Positions 18,672 through 26,952 of a stretch of DNA of 33,303 nt are shown here, one piece after another; positions within the stretch are counted from its first letter, which is position 1, and the number at the start of each line of letters is the position of its first letter. The stretch is from an uncultured Pedobacter sp. (GTDB lineage: Bacteria > Bacteroidota > Bacteroidia > Sphingobacteriales > Sphingobacteriaceae). The notes under the pieces are model-generated. The model did no database searches. It had not been told where the DNA came from and was given only the letters and a program-made list of their open reading frames with translations. Made by a program: the position numbers and the translations under genes. Where the stretch lies: NCBI GenBank assembly GCA_938008555.1, contig CALLKE010000158.1:1-33303 (forward strand), written 5' to 3'.

Positions 18672-18835
18672 AGGTGAAATGCTGTTAATCAGATAGGTAG
18701 TCGGCCCTTAATAACCTAGCAAATTGGGAAGTATTCTGGGGAATGCATGGAGATAGAGGTTTCAAAGCGAACAAGGCAGGCCTTTAAAGCTATCCACTCA
18801 AGCATTAGCATGGTCAATAACGGTTCTTCCTTATT
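18672..18835. other. Short non-coding gap
   Basis: Between the tRNA terminator and the IS relic I see no gene, RNA or repeat. An open frame runs through part of it on the minus strand, but that is the out-of-context extension of the transposase relic. Confidence 0.5.
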
Positions 18836-18995
18836 AGCACCCCAATACAAATACTCATCTTTCTTTTTTCGACCATTTTTTGTCGCCCTTGCACTCAAAC
18901 AGTGAGGGCAGTGCAAACTTCGATTTATTAGCATAAATACAAAGTTCGCCTTTGTTGTTTTTTTCTCCCCTATACTATCATACATTTAGATACAC
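18836..18995 (-). mobile_element. Left-end relic of an IS1-family element with truncated transposase
   Basis: Read on the minus strand from 18995, the relic starts with a terminal repeat containing AAATGTATGATA. The transposase N-terminus follows at once (ATG at 18985): HCPHC, then ATKNGRKK, then DEYLYWGA. This matches the first part of the transposase at 25378-26123. An in-frame deletion of 45 bases has removed the second CxxC pair of the zinc finger. Homology stops after EYLYWG and the rest of the element is gone, so it cannot encode a working transposase. Unlike the fuller copy, this relic reads through the start of the zinc finger without a frameshift. Confidence 0.8.
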
Positions 18996-19136
18996 TCCCC
19001 CCCCCTTGTAACACTAAAAAAAACAAAATTGTACAATAATTTGTAAATTATTTTTAAAGAAAATATATTGTCTTTTGGTTATAAAAAATATATATTTATT
19101 GACAGTGATTCTATAAATTGATTTTAAACACACACT
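18996..19136. other. AT-rich gap with a nine-cytosine tract
   Basis: The gap begins directly after the IS1-type end with nine consecutive C (18997-19005), which stands out in this AT-rich sequence. The remainder is A/T-rich up to the resolvase relic. No complete promoter match was found. Confidence 0.45.
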
Positions 19137-19696
19137 ATGAGACTTTTTGGGTACGCCCGTTGTGTGTCAACCAGTCAACAATCTCTCACGAGGTGCAGAT
19201 TAAAGCCCTCAAGGCCGCAGGGATAGAATCACATCAGATTTTTACCGATAAAGGAAGCTGGCATAAACGCAAATCGTGAAGGACTTGGTTTGCTGCGATT
19301 GAAAGTTGAGATTGGAGATGTGATACTGGTGAAGAAACTAGGTCGACTAGGCCGAGATACTACCGATATGATCGAGCTCATCAAAGAATTTGAGGCAGCA
19401 GGGGTGTCTTATAGATGATGGCATTAGTACCGAAGGTAGCATGGGCAAAATGGTTGTGCCGAACTTATCGGCTACGCATACTTGAGCGCACTAATGAGGG
19501 CCGTTTGGAAGCCAAGGCTAATGGAATCAAGTTTGGTCGGAAACAAACCGTAGACAGACAAAAGGTACTCATGCCACGTGAACAGGGTCTTGTGGCTACC
19601 AAAATTGCCAAGCAACTGAAGATAGGCCATTCTACTGTCTACCAAGTTTTGACATCAGTACAGAAATGTAGAAAAATTGTCTTGACAAATCCTTAG
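19137..19696 (+). pseudogene. Decayed serine recombinase (Tn3/Hin-type resolvase)
   Basis: Fragments in different frames add up to a resolvase. They are MRLFGYARxVSTSQQSL (catalytic serine region), IKALKAAGI, then NREGL. Next comes VILVKKLGRLGRDTTDMI, then EFEAAGVSYR with a stop, DDGISTEGSMGKMVV, ILERTNEGRLEAKANGIKFG and a C-terminal helix-turn-helix (VATKIAKQLKIGHSTVYQVL). There are several frameshifts, an inserted codon in the catalytic motif, an in-frame stop near 19414 and a deletion before ILERTNEGR, so the gene is dead. An isolated open frame from 19415 covers only the C-terminal third. Such resolvases normally belong to transposons, plasmids or invertible segments, so this marks the island as of mobile origin. 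Confidence 0.85.
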
Positions 19697-19743
19697 CGTA
19701 CGTTTTTGTTCCATTAGACTTCATACGCCATAAACTATTTTTT

Positions 19744-22700
19744 ATGATTAAGAAAGTTATTCCTCGTTTTCTTTTGCTGTCTCTGTCTGTCTTGGTACTG
19801 TTAGGCGGAAAATCATCCTATGCTCAGGTTTGTGCTACACCGGGTTTTGATGGATCGACTCCAGTAGGAGGTCAGGTAAACACGTATTATCCACCTGCAG
19901 CTAATACAACGCTTACTGCTGGTGCTAATTCTGTTGCCCTGGCAGCCACGCCTGCAGATGTGTTTTTTGGTAGTGGCACTAATACATACAAGCCAATTGT
20001 AAATGGTACCCAAGAATACATAAAGTCGGGTGACCTTTTGTTGATTATCCAAATGCAAGATGCGACGATTAATTCATCTAATAGTAATTTATATGGGGCT
20101 AATTCGGCGACATCTGGTCCAGACAATTTAGGAGGTACAGGTTATACTAGTTTGGGCAACACGGGTTTATTTGAATATGTAGTCGCTACTAACGATGTTC
20201 CTCTAACAGGTGGAACGTTAACTTTTAGGGGTGCAGGTGTGGGAGGAGGGGCCGTTAATACGTATTATAACATAGATTTTGATCCGAATATAGGAACAAA
20301 TAGTACCCGAGGGCAGCGTACGTTTCAAGTGGTACGTGTCCCTCAGTATTCGAATGTGAAGCTGACGGCCAATATTGCTGCCCCACCTTTTAATGGTAAA
20401 GTTGGAGGTATCATCGCTTTTGACGTGGCTGGTACGATGAATTTTAATGGCAAAACGATTGATGCTAGTGCAAGAGGATTTAGAGGTGGGTTTGTTTATA
20501 CACATAATACCCCTCTTAGTTGTGATAACAGTGATTATGTTGCGTTGTCTACTAATACAGTCTACAAAACATCAGGTAAAGGTGAAGGAATAGTGGGTTC
20601 TTCATTAAACATGTGGGATGGTTTTAATCAAATAATCAATACCTTAGAGGGGTTGCCTGGCGGATCTTTTGGAAGGGGGGCCTCAGGGAATGCTGGAGGA
20701 GGAGGAAACGCTCATAATTCAGGTGGTGGTGGTGGTGGGAATGGTGGTTTTGGTGGACAGGGAGGAGCATCCTGTTGTAGTTATTGTACAAATAATACGA
20801 ATCAAAGTAGTGGAGGTCGTCCAGGGGCTGCTACAGGTACACCCACATCTACACGTTTGTTTATGGGAGGAGGGGGAGGTGCAGGTGAAGTAAATAATGC
20901 GACTAAGGGTAATAGTGGAGGGGTTGGAGGTGGAATTATTTTATTAAATATTGGAAGCATTACTGGTACAGGCACAATTACCAATAATGGTGGGGCTGGA
21001 CAGGATGCTGGTTGGTGTTCTGGCTTTGATTCAGGGTGTGTAACAAATGATGGTGCTGGTGGCGGAGGTGCGGGTGGAACGGTTTATATTAAAGTTTCTA
21101 CCCCAAATCCGGGTGCTTCTTTAACTATCAATGCAAATGGAGGAAATGGTGGCAAATCTTCTGTTGAGGGAAGTGAGCATGGTCCAGGTGGAGGGGGTGG
21201 AGGAGGTTTAATTTTTTATACAGTAGGAGCAGCTGGAACAGTAGTTACAAGTGTAGTAGGGGGTGCTACTGGAACAACTACGAATGGGTCAAGCACTAAT
21301 GGAGCAATAGCTGGCAACGCTGGCCAATCTTTAACCTTCACCATATCTAGTTTGCCCACGTATTTACAAGGTGGTGGGGCTATTTGTTATCCAGAGTTGA
21401 GCACCGTAATGAGCGAGGCCAATCTTGGAGCATCTTTGATGCCAGGAGCACCTCTAACCTATACTATTACGGTTAGCAATAAGGCAGGTGTCGGTAATGC
21501 TGGTGGTGTGTTAGTCGATGTATTGCTTCCTACAGGTATTACCTATCAATCGGTCACAGTAACCTATGTTGGTGGCTCGGGAGGTAATTCGGCAGCCTCG
21601 GTCACTACTAACCAGGGGACTTCTACGAATCCACGTTTTGGTAATTTTGTGGTGGCACCAGGTGGATCTGTTGTTTTAACCTTGTCAGCAAAAGTGAACT
21701 GTAGTGCAGCTTCGCAAACCTATCATGCCAGTGCCCAGGTTTATTATTTTGACCCCACACGTAATACCAATCCTATTCAGCGGATTAGTCCTTCGCCTAT
21801 TGCCTTTGCATTACCTAGTTCCATTTCGGTATCAACTAGCTATGAGTCAGGTGGATCTGTTTCGGGGACGAATTACAATGGCTCCTTGTCGACAACAGAG
21901 AATGTCGTTGTCATAAGTGATACCCCTATTTTAAGTAGTAGCCTGGCTCCGTCAGCAATACAAAGTGGGTCTGTGTTTAGCTATACGCCAACGAGCTCAT
22001 TTACACCGGGTGTACTTAGCTTTGCATGGTCAAGAACGATTGTTGTTGGAATTAGTAATGGTGCAGCCACAGGGACTAATAATCCCAATGAGGCCCTAAT
22101 CAATACGACAACTTCTACCCTTAGTGTAACCTATTCCTATACGATAAGTGTGAATGGCTGTCCTCAAAATACACAGGCTGTAATTGTTCCCGTCAATCCA
22201 TCTGTCCTGACGATTAGTGCGAGTCCCAATCCAGTGAATAGTGGTAGCACGAGTACAATTTCAGTGAGCTTGCCTGGGACGGTTACTGCGGCAAGTACGA
22301 TCACATTGGTACTAACAAAAGCAGGAACGGCAGTCGCTAACACGCATTATGATGCATCATCTGTGCCAATAAGTGTGACCATTCCGATTGGACGAAATAG
22401 TATTACATTCACATTAAGTGCTCTTAATACCAATTCCATTGGGTTGAGTACAACATTGGGTTTATCAGGTACGTTGGTCAATTACACCATTAATGGCACC
22501 ACAGTAACAATCGTGGATATCACGGGCAATGATCAGAATAATAAGGTGATTAACATAGGATCTGGGACGATCACGGAGAGTTTGTCAAAGACTCTAATCG
22601 TTGGTTTGACGGGCACGGTGAAGACGTTTTTGCCACTAACGGTAACGATTGTATCCGATAAATCTTTTCCGCGAAATTATACAGCGAATGCGCAATCGAT

Positions 22701-25317
22701 TAGTGGTAGTACGAGTTTTACGGTAGTTATTCCTGCGAATCAGAATTCAGTAAGCGTCACTATTTTGACGTTTAGTGATGGCAACGTGGGTAATAATGTG
22801 TTCAATCTGACAGGTAATGTTTCAGCTACAGGCTTTACTGTTAATCCAGGTGTGCTCACGGTGCTCGATATCAATGCTGGCGGTTTAAGTGGCACAGGCT
22901 CTACGACGCTGACGATTAGTTCGGGAACAGTGAGTGAGACTTTGTCGAAGACATTGGCTGTAAGTTTGCCAACTGGAGTGAATACCAATACCGCCTTGAC
23001 GGTTACCTTGGGTTATAGTCCAGCTTTTCCTGTTTCGGGTTACAGCCTCCCCGAGAGTGTGGTTATTCAATCGGGTCAAAATTCGGCGACGTTTGTGGTT
23101 ACCACGGCCCAGGATGGGAATGTTGGGAACAATGTGTTTAGCATCACGGGTACGGTTAGCTTACCTAATTATGTGATTAGTGCAGGTACTTTAACAGTGA
23201 GTGATATTACAGTAGGAGGGATGAATGGAACGGGCTCTACGACGCTGACGATTAGTTCGGGGGTAGTCAATGAAGGATCTTCACGAGTTCTAAATGTAAG
23301 TTTACCAGATATGATTAATGTAACCACTACGCCTTTGACGGTGAGGATTGATGTAGATACACCCTTTTTGGCGGGCTATACCATTAATGGTAATTCGGTG
23401 AGTGGGAGTACGAGTCTCACTGTGGTAATACCTGGGGGGCAACATCAGGGTAATTATACGATTCAGACAGTATCAGATGGCAATATTCCGGATAATATTT
23501 TTTATCTGAGTGGAGCAGCATTGACCAATTATAGTTTTGTTTCGGGCATGCTAACGGTGACTAATAGCGATTCTCGTCGCACGCCTGTGTTGAGGATCAC
23601 CTCATCCAGTACAACTGTGGTAGGTGGAACCTTGACGGCAAGTATTAGTACGACGGCATTACAGGGCGGCGGCGGAACCGTGACGTACCAAATAGTAAAC
23701 ACAGGAGCAGGTTCGGCAACTGTTAATCCAACGACAGGTTTTATCACGGCTTATAAAGCAGGGGTAGTTGTTTTGATAGTAAGCTCTTCAGGCGATACGA
23801 ACTATAATAGTTCAACCACCTCGCAAGTACTAACAATCGGTCGTGGTACGCCAACATTATCCTTAACATCTACCACGCAACAGATGAATGTGGATGGCAC
23901 CTTGCTTGTATCTGCTATTAGTTATCCAGCATTAGCTGGGGGTATTTTGAGTGCAGGTATTTTTCAGTACAGTATTGTGAGCGGGAGTGCCACAATTAAC
24001 CAGAATGGGTTAATCAAGGCAGTTTCTGTGGGGACGTTAGTTGTGCAAGTAACGCAGTCTCCAGATGCGAACTACAATTCCCCCATTCCAGCTACCCTAA
24101 CGATTACGATTAATCCAAGTTCACAAACGTTGAGGATTAGTTCGATCAACATCATGTCTGTAGGAGGTAGTATAGCACCTCTTGTGAGCACGAGTGCTAC
24201 GGGAGGGCGAGGAGGTGTATTGAGTTACAGTATTAGTAATAGTTCTGGTACCGCGTCTATCGATCCGTTTACGCATTTGATTACGGGTGTTTCTGGTGGT
24301 ACAGTGGTCTTGCATGTTTCGACTTTGGGAGATGTCAATTATGGCCCAGCTAGTGCGAGTCAGACAATCACGATCGTTAGTTTGAATATAAGTTCAACGA
24401 GTAGCACGGTGTCAGAGGGCCAAAGTAGTGCACTGGTTTTGGGTTTAAGTCCCTCTGGTGTGAGCTTACCGATGGATGTGACCTTTACCGTCTCGGGTAG
24501 CATAGCCAGTTCAAATCATTATCATCTTCCAGCATCGCTCGTTCTCCAAGGAGGTCAAACGAGTACGGCTATTACGGTCCAGGGATTGACTGACAAGGTA
24601 TTGTACAACGATGAGCAGTTGATGGTATCGTGTAACAATGTGTATTTGGGTTCAGTGAGTGGTAGTATAAGTATTACGGATGTGACGTCTTTAGATCCAA
24701 AAAATAGGATTATAACATTGGGAAATGGGACAATCTTTCAGGATGAGACCAGACAGATTAAGGCGAGCTTACCTAGTGGAGTAAGCACTGCACGTGCTAT
24801 TGTGATCATGTTGAGTATTGATCCAAGGAGCGATTTCTCATTGTTGTCAGGTCAGCCGGTACATGATCCGAGTGTGACCATTCCGATCAATGGGAGCGAT
24901 GGATTTTTTAATGTGAGTGCAGCGAGTTCAAACGCTCAACCAGCGAAGGTGATCTTAGCTGGAACGAGTTCAAGCTTTACGGTGGAAGAAGGGGTTGTGA
25001 CGGTGTTGAATAAGAAATTGGATATTAGTATGGTTGTATCGAAAAATGGAGATGGGTTGAACGATTGTCTTTCTATCTCAAACATCGAAAAATACCCCGA
25101 TAATACGGTTAGTGTTTTTGATAGGAGGGGCATTTTGGTATACCAAAGTGATCATTACAACAACAGTGTTACTGTTTTTTGTGGTGCGTCTAATCAGGGC
25201 CATGTTTACGACCTCTCGGCTGGTACATACTACTATATTGTACGTTTTATAGATAAAACGAAGGACAAGAATAATACAAATGAAGAGGTATTTAATGGCT
25301 ATTTCGAGCTAAGGTAG
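19744..25317 (+). CDS. Giant secreted glycine-rich / Calx-beta repeat protein with T9SS-type C-terminal domain
   Basis: A 1857-residue protein with a clear signal peptide (MIKKVIPRFLLLSLSVLVLLGG, cleavage probably after SYAQ). About residues 300-500 are glycine-rich with runs of G. A DUF11-like segment follows (about 559-673, PGAPLTYTITVSN). Calx-beta-like modules lie at about 819-926, 936-1046, 1056-1158, 1166-1276, 1548-1653 and 1656-1756. Three bacterial Ig-like modules with a GDxNY motif lie at 1283-1546. The C-terminus (about 1760-1857) holds NGDGLND, VFDRRGILVYQ and SAGTYYYIV, a somewhat diverged type B gliding-motility sorting domain. An adhesin or matrix role is inferred. It lies in an IS-rich island between an IS1-type relic and an IS1-family element. 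Module repeats are also visible in the DNA. Confidence 0.9.
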   Translation: MIKKVIPRFLLLSLSVLVLLGGKSSYAQVCATPGFDGSTPVGGQVNTYYPPAANTTLTAGANSVALAATPADVFFGSGTNTYKPIVNGTQEYIKSGDLLLIIQMQDATINSSNSNLYGANSATSGPDNLGGTGYTSLGNTGLFEYVVATNDVPLTGGTLTFRGAGVGGGAVNTYYNIDFDPNIGTNSTRGQRTFQVVRVPQYSNVKLTANIAAPPFNGKVGGIIAFDVAGTMNFNGKTIDASARGFRGGFVYTHNTPLSCDNSDYVALSTNTVYKTSGKGEGIVGSSLNMWDGFNQIINTLEGLPGGSFGRGASGNAGGGGNAHNSGGGGGGNGGFGGQGGASCCSYCTNNTNQSSGGRPGAATGTPTSTRLFMGGGGGAGEVNNATKGNSGGVGGGIILLNIGSITGTGTITNNGGAGQDAGWCSGFDSGCVTNDGAGGGGAGGTVYIKVSTPNPGASLTINANGGNGGKSSVEGSEHGPGGGGGGGLIFYTVGAAGTVVTSVVGGATGTTTNGSSTNGAIAGNAGQSLTFTISSLPTYLQGGGAICYPELSTVMSEANLGASLMPGAPLTYTITVSNKAGVGNAGGVLVDVLLPTGITYQSVTVTYVGGSGGNSAASVTTNQGTSTNPRFGNFVVAPGGSVVLTLSAKVNCSAASQTYHASAQVYYFDPTRNTNPIQRISPSPIAFALPSSISVSTSYESGGSVSGTNYNGSLSTTENVVVISDTPILSSSLAPSAIQSGSVFSYTPTSSFTPGVLSFAWSRTIVVGISNGAATGTNNPNEALINTTTSTLSVTYSYTISVNGCPQNTQAVIVPVNPSVLTISASPNPVNSGSTSTISVSLPGTVTAASTITLVLTKAGTAVANTHYDASSVPISVTIPIGRNSITFTLSALNTNSIGLSTTLGLSGTLVNYTINGTTVTIVDITGNDQNNKVINIGSGTITESLSKTLIVGLTGTVKTFLPLTVTIVSDKSFPRNYTANAQSISGSTSFTVVIPANQNSVSVTILTFSDGNVGNNVFNLTGNVSATGFTVNPGVLTVLDINAGGLSGTGSTTLTISSGTVSETLSKTLAVSLPTGVNTNTALTVTLGYSPAFPVSGYSLPESVVIQSGQNSATFVVTTAQDGNVGNNVFSITGTVSLPNYVISAGTLTVSDITVGGMNGTGSTTLTISSGVVNEGSSRVLNVSLPDMINVTTTPLTVRIDVDTPFLAGYTINGNSVSGSTSLTVVIPGGQHQGNYTIQTVSDGNIPDNIFYLSGAALTNYSFVSGMLTVTNSDSRRTPVLRITSSSTTVVGGTLTASISTTALQGGGGTVTYQIVNTGAGSATVNPTTGFITAYKAGVVVLIVSSSGDTNYNSSTTSQVLTIGRGTPTLSLTSTTQQMNVDGTLLVSAISYPALAGGILSAGIFQYSIVSGSATINQNGLIKAVSVGTLVVQVTQSPDANYNSPIPATLTITINPSSQTLRISSINIMSVGGSIAPLVSTSATGGRGGVLSYSISNSSGTASIDPFTHLITGVSGGTVVLHVSTLGDVNYGPASASQTITIVSLNISSTSSTVSEGQSSALVLGLSPSGVSLPMDVTFTVSGSIASSNHYHLPASLVLQGGQTSTAITVQGLTDKVLYNDEQLMVSCNNVYLGSVSGSISITDVTSLDPKNRIITLGNGTIFQDETRQIKASLPSGVSTARAIVIMLSIDPRSDFSLLSGQPVHDPSVTIPINGSDGFFNVSAASSNAQPAKVILAGTSSSFTVEEGVVTVLNKKLDISMVVSKNGDGLNDCLSISNIEKYPDNTVSVFDRRGILVYQSDHYNNSVTVFCGASNQGHVYDLSAGTYYYIVRFIDKTKDKNNTNEEVFNGYFELR
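22897..22925 (+). repeat. 29-bp exact direct repeat inside the giant secreted protein gene, copy 1
   Basis: The 29 bases from 22897 recur exactly at 23233-23261, at the start of two successive Calx-beta modules encoding GSTTLTISSG. Identity at third codon positions points to a recent module duplication or gene conversion. Confidence 0.8.
23233..23261 (+). repeat. 29-bp exact direct repeat, copy 2
   Basis: Exact second copy of 22897-22925, 336 bases downstream and in the same frame (336 = 112 codons, one module). Confidence 0.8.
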
Positions 25318-25365
25318 TGGTTAAGTGTAATGATAGCTGTACGGATAAGTTCGTTTTAGTTGTTG

Positions 25366-26129
25366 GCTGCTTAAGTGATGATTTTATATAAGGAAGAAAA
25401 AACAGCAAAGGCGAACTTTGTATTTATGCAAAAAAACGAAGTTTAGACTGCCCTCACTGTTTGAGTGCAAAAGTGGTAAAAAATGGTCGAAAAAAGAATG
25501 GTACACAGAACTATCGCTGCCAACAATGCGGGAAACAATTTCAAGATGAGTACTTGTATTGGGGTTCCAAAAAGAAGAACAAAGATTTGGTTTATAGATT
25601 GTTAACTAGAGGATCTGGGATTAGGGACATAGCAGATGTATTAAGGATTAGTACCGGTTGCGTACTCCGAGTTTTACTCTCTTTCATGAATGTTGAATTA
25701 AAACCAAGATATCGATACTACCATCAAGTACAAGTAGACGAACTGTACAGTTTTGTTGGCAGCAAGAAAAAGAAGGTGTGGATTTTGTATGCCTATTGTG
25801 CTCAAACAAACGAAATATTAGCACTGACAATGGGAAAAAGAAGCAAAAAGACAGTAAAAGATCTATTCAAACGAATGAAGGGTATTGAAGTACATTTCTG
25901 GCGCATTGATGCTTGGAAAGCTTTTAAAGAAGTGTTTCCTGTTGACAGGCACCTTGTTGGAAAGAAGTTTACCAAAGCAATTGAAGGGGTAAATACCTCT
26001 TTAATAAATATTTGTAAAAGACTCATCAGGAAAACTACTGCCTTCTATAAGAAGCTAATAAATCACTGGTGTGCCGTCAAATTAGTCATGGCACGCAGAA
26101 ATTTTAAATTATCATACATTTAAAAACAC
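25366..26129 (+). mobile_element. IS1-family insertion sequence, nearly complete
   Basis: About 764 bp, close to the 768 bp of IS1. The right end, read inwards, is GTGTTTTTAAATGTATGATA. The left end (TAAGTGATGATTTTATA, from about 25371) is a diverged version of it. The same terminal sequence occurs in the relic at 18836-18995 and at the window edge (33253-33272). I found no convincing target-site duplication, and the left boundary is uncertain by a few bases. Confidence 0.75.
25378..26123 (+). CDS. IS1-family transposase, read through a -1 frameshift (possibly programmed)
   Basis: An N-terminal zinc-finger/HTH region is joined to a DDE catalytic domain in one frame from about 25437 onward. 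CPHC and CQQC (zinc finger) and NGRKKNGTQNY come first. D of VQVDELYSFVGSKKKK, D of RIDAWKAF and E of AIEGVNTSL resemble the IS1 InsB triad. From the ATG at 25378 the frame stops at 25444 after MILYKEEKTAKANFVFMQK. That frame contains A AAA AAC at 25431-25437 in the exact phase used for -1 slippage in IS1. Slipping there restores the frame to give QKNRSLDCPHC, parallel to LINRSLHCPHC in the relic at 18985. Alternatives are a plain one-base deletion or a start at TTG 25461, which would lose the first CxxC. Confidence 0.7.
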
Positions 26130-26329
26130 AACCAAAATAAAAACAGGAGCTGACATTTGGAATCGGTCGATATGGGGCTAGGTTGATAAATCGTTCATCC
26201 CTTTCCGCCAGATGGGGCAGTATGAAAATTAGGAACTGGGTGGACTTTACTACAATCGGTTTAGGTATTATGATTCGGGTAGTGGGGGTATAGAATTATG
26301 GTAACATACTAAGGCTATTTTTTGTTAAG
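26130..26329. other. Gap between IS copies with no recognisable gene
   Basis: I see no protein-like frame, RNA or clear repeat in this stretch. It probably consists of eroded island DNA between the nearly complete IS and the next IS relic. Confidence 0.4.
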
Positions 26330-26425
26330 TCAGGGGGTAGCAAAGCCACTGATTTATTAGCAAAAACACAAAAATTCGTTTTTGCTGTTTTTACTTTTCT
26401 ATCCCCATTATATACTTTATAACAC
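26330..26425 (-). mobile_element. Second, more eroded IS1-type left-end relic
   Basis: Read on the minus strand from 26425 (GTGTTATAAAGTATATAATG), it parallels the left end of the relic at 18995. Its codons then resemble the start of the transposase: VKTAKTNFCVF-ANKS, compared with KKTTKANFVFMLINRS. Similarity fades at about the zinc-finger codons. It is a short remnant with no coding capacity. Confidence 0.55.
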
Positions 26426-26464
26426 TACGAAAACATGAATTCCTCACCTCGAATAGGAATTTGA

Positions 26465-26472
26465 TATCTTTG
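26465..26472 (+). promoter_or_regulatory. TAnnTTTG element abutting a start codon
   Basis: TATCTTTG matches the -7 consensus exactly and ends three bases before ATG 26476. A transcript starting at the normal distance would be leaderless or lack the first bases of the ATG. No -33 element is apparent. Confidence 0.35.
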
Positions 26473-26475
26473 GAG

Positions 26476-26952
26476 ATGAATATTTCTGAAAATTCACGTG
26501 TTTGGATTTATCAATCCAGCAGGTTTTTTACTGCAGAGGAAGAACATATTATCCAACAACAATTAAATGATTTCATCGCCAAATGGCAGGCTCATGGACA
26601 TCAGCTTGCGGCTAAAGCTGAAATTAGATATCATTTGTTTATAATCTTATCTATTGACGAGCAGCAAGCGTCCTCTACAGGCTGTTCTATTGACAAGTCT
26701 GTTCATTTAATGAAAGAGTTTGAACATCAATTGGGGATTAATCTTTTTGATCGATTTCAAATCGCTTACCGAAATGCTGAAGGAAATATAAAATTGTGCA
26801 ACCAAAATCAGTTTGTTAAGCTATTGAATAGCGGAGTTGTCTCCAACGATACGATTGTTTTCAATAATCTGGTTGCTACTCAAAAAGCATTACAAACTGA
26901 CTGGGAAGTGCCTCTCATACGAAGCTGGCATGCACAAGTTTTTAGTGTTTAA
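26476..26952 (+). CDS. Conserved Bacteroidota protein (commonly misnamed 'ABC transporter ATPase')
   Basis: A protein of about 158 residues with the family pattern RVWIYQSSRFFTAEE, LNDFIAKWQAHGHQL, then GCSIDKSVHLMKEFE and NLFDRF. It ends with IVFNNLVATQKAL and WEVPLIRSWHAQVF. Databases often label this family 'ABC transporter ATPase', but no Walker motif is present and the function is unknown. ATG 26476 is preferred over an in-frame TTG at 26461 because the conserved part begins at about its residue 8. It is a core-type gene at the right margin of the IS-rich island. Its last 11 bases overlap the convergent GNAT gene at 26942. Confidence 0.85.
   Translation: MNISENSRVWIYQSSRFFTAEEEHIIQQQLNDFIAKWQAHGHQLAAKAEIRYHLFIILSIDEQQASSTGCSIDKSVHLMKEFEHQLGINLFDRFQIAYRNAEGNIKLCNQNQFVKLLNSGVVSNDTIVFNNLVATQKALQTDWEVPLIRSWHAQVFSV

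Noticed and set aside
18716..18985. Open frame on the minus strand as a small zinc-finger gene
   Set aside because: It is the truncated transposase N-terminus with a deletion, running into unrelated DNA.
20669..20893. Open frames overlapping the glycine-rich region
   Set aside because: They are shadows of the biased GGN codons of the large gene, with low-complexity translations.
22200..24700. CRISPR-like repeats in the giant gene
   Set aside because: The repeats are in-frame protein modules about 300 bases long without short spacers.
18542..26430. Integration of the island into the tRNA-Leu 3' end
   Set aside because: No duplicated tRNA 3' end (attachment site) was found at the far side; only proximity supports it.
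26461..26475. TTG 26461 as start of the conserved 158-residue protein
   Set aside because: ATG 26476 fits the family start, and the extra codons coincide with the promoter-like motif.
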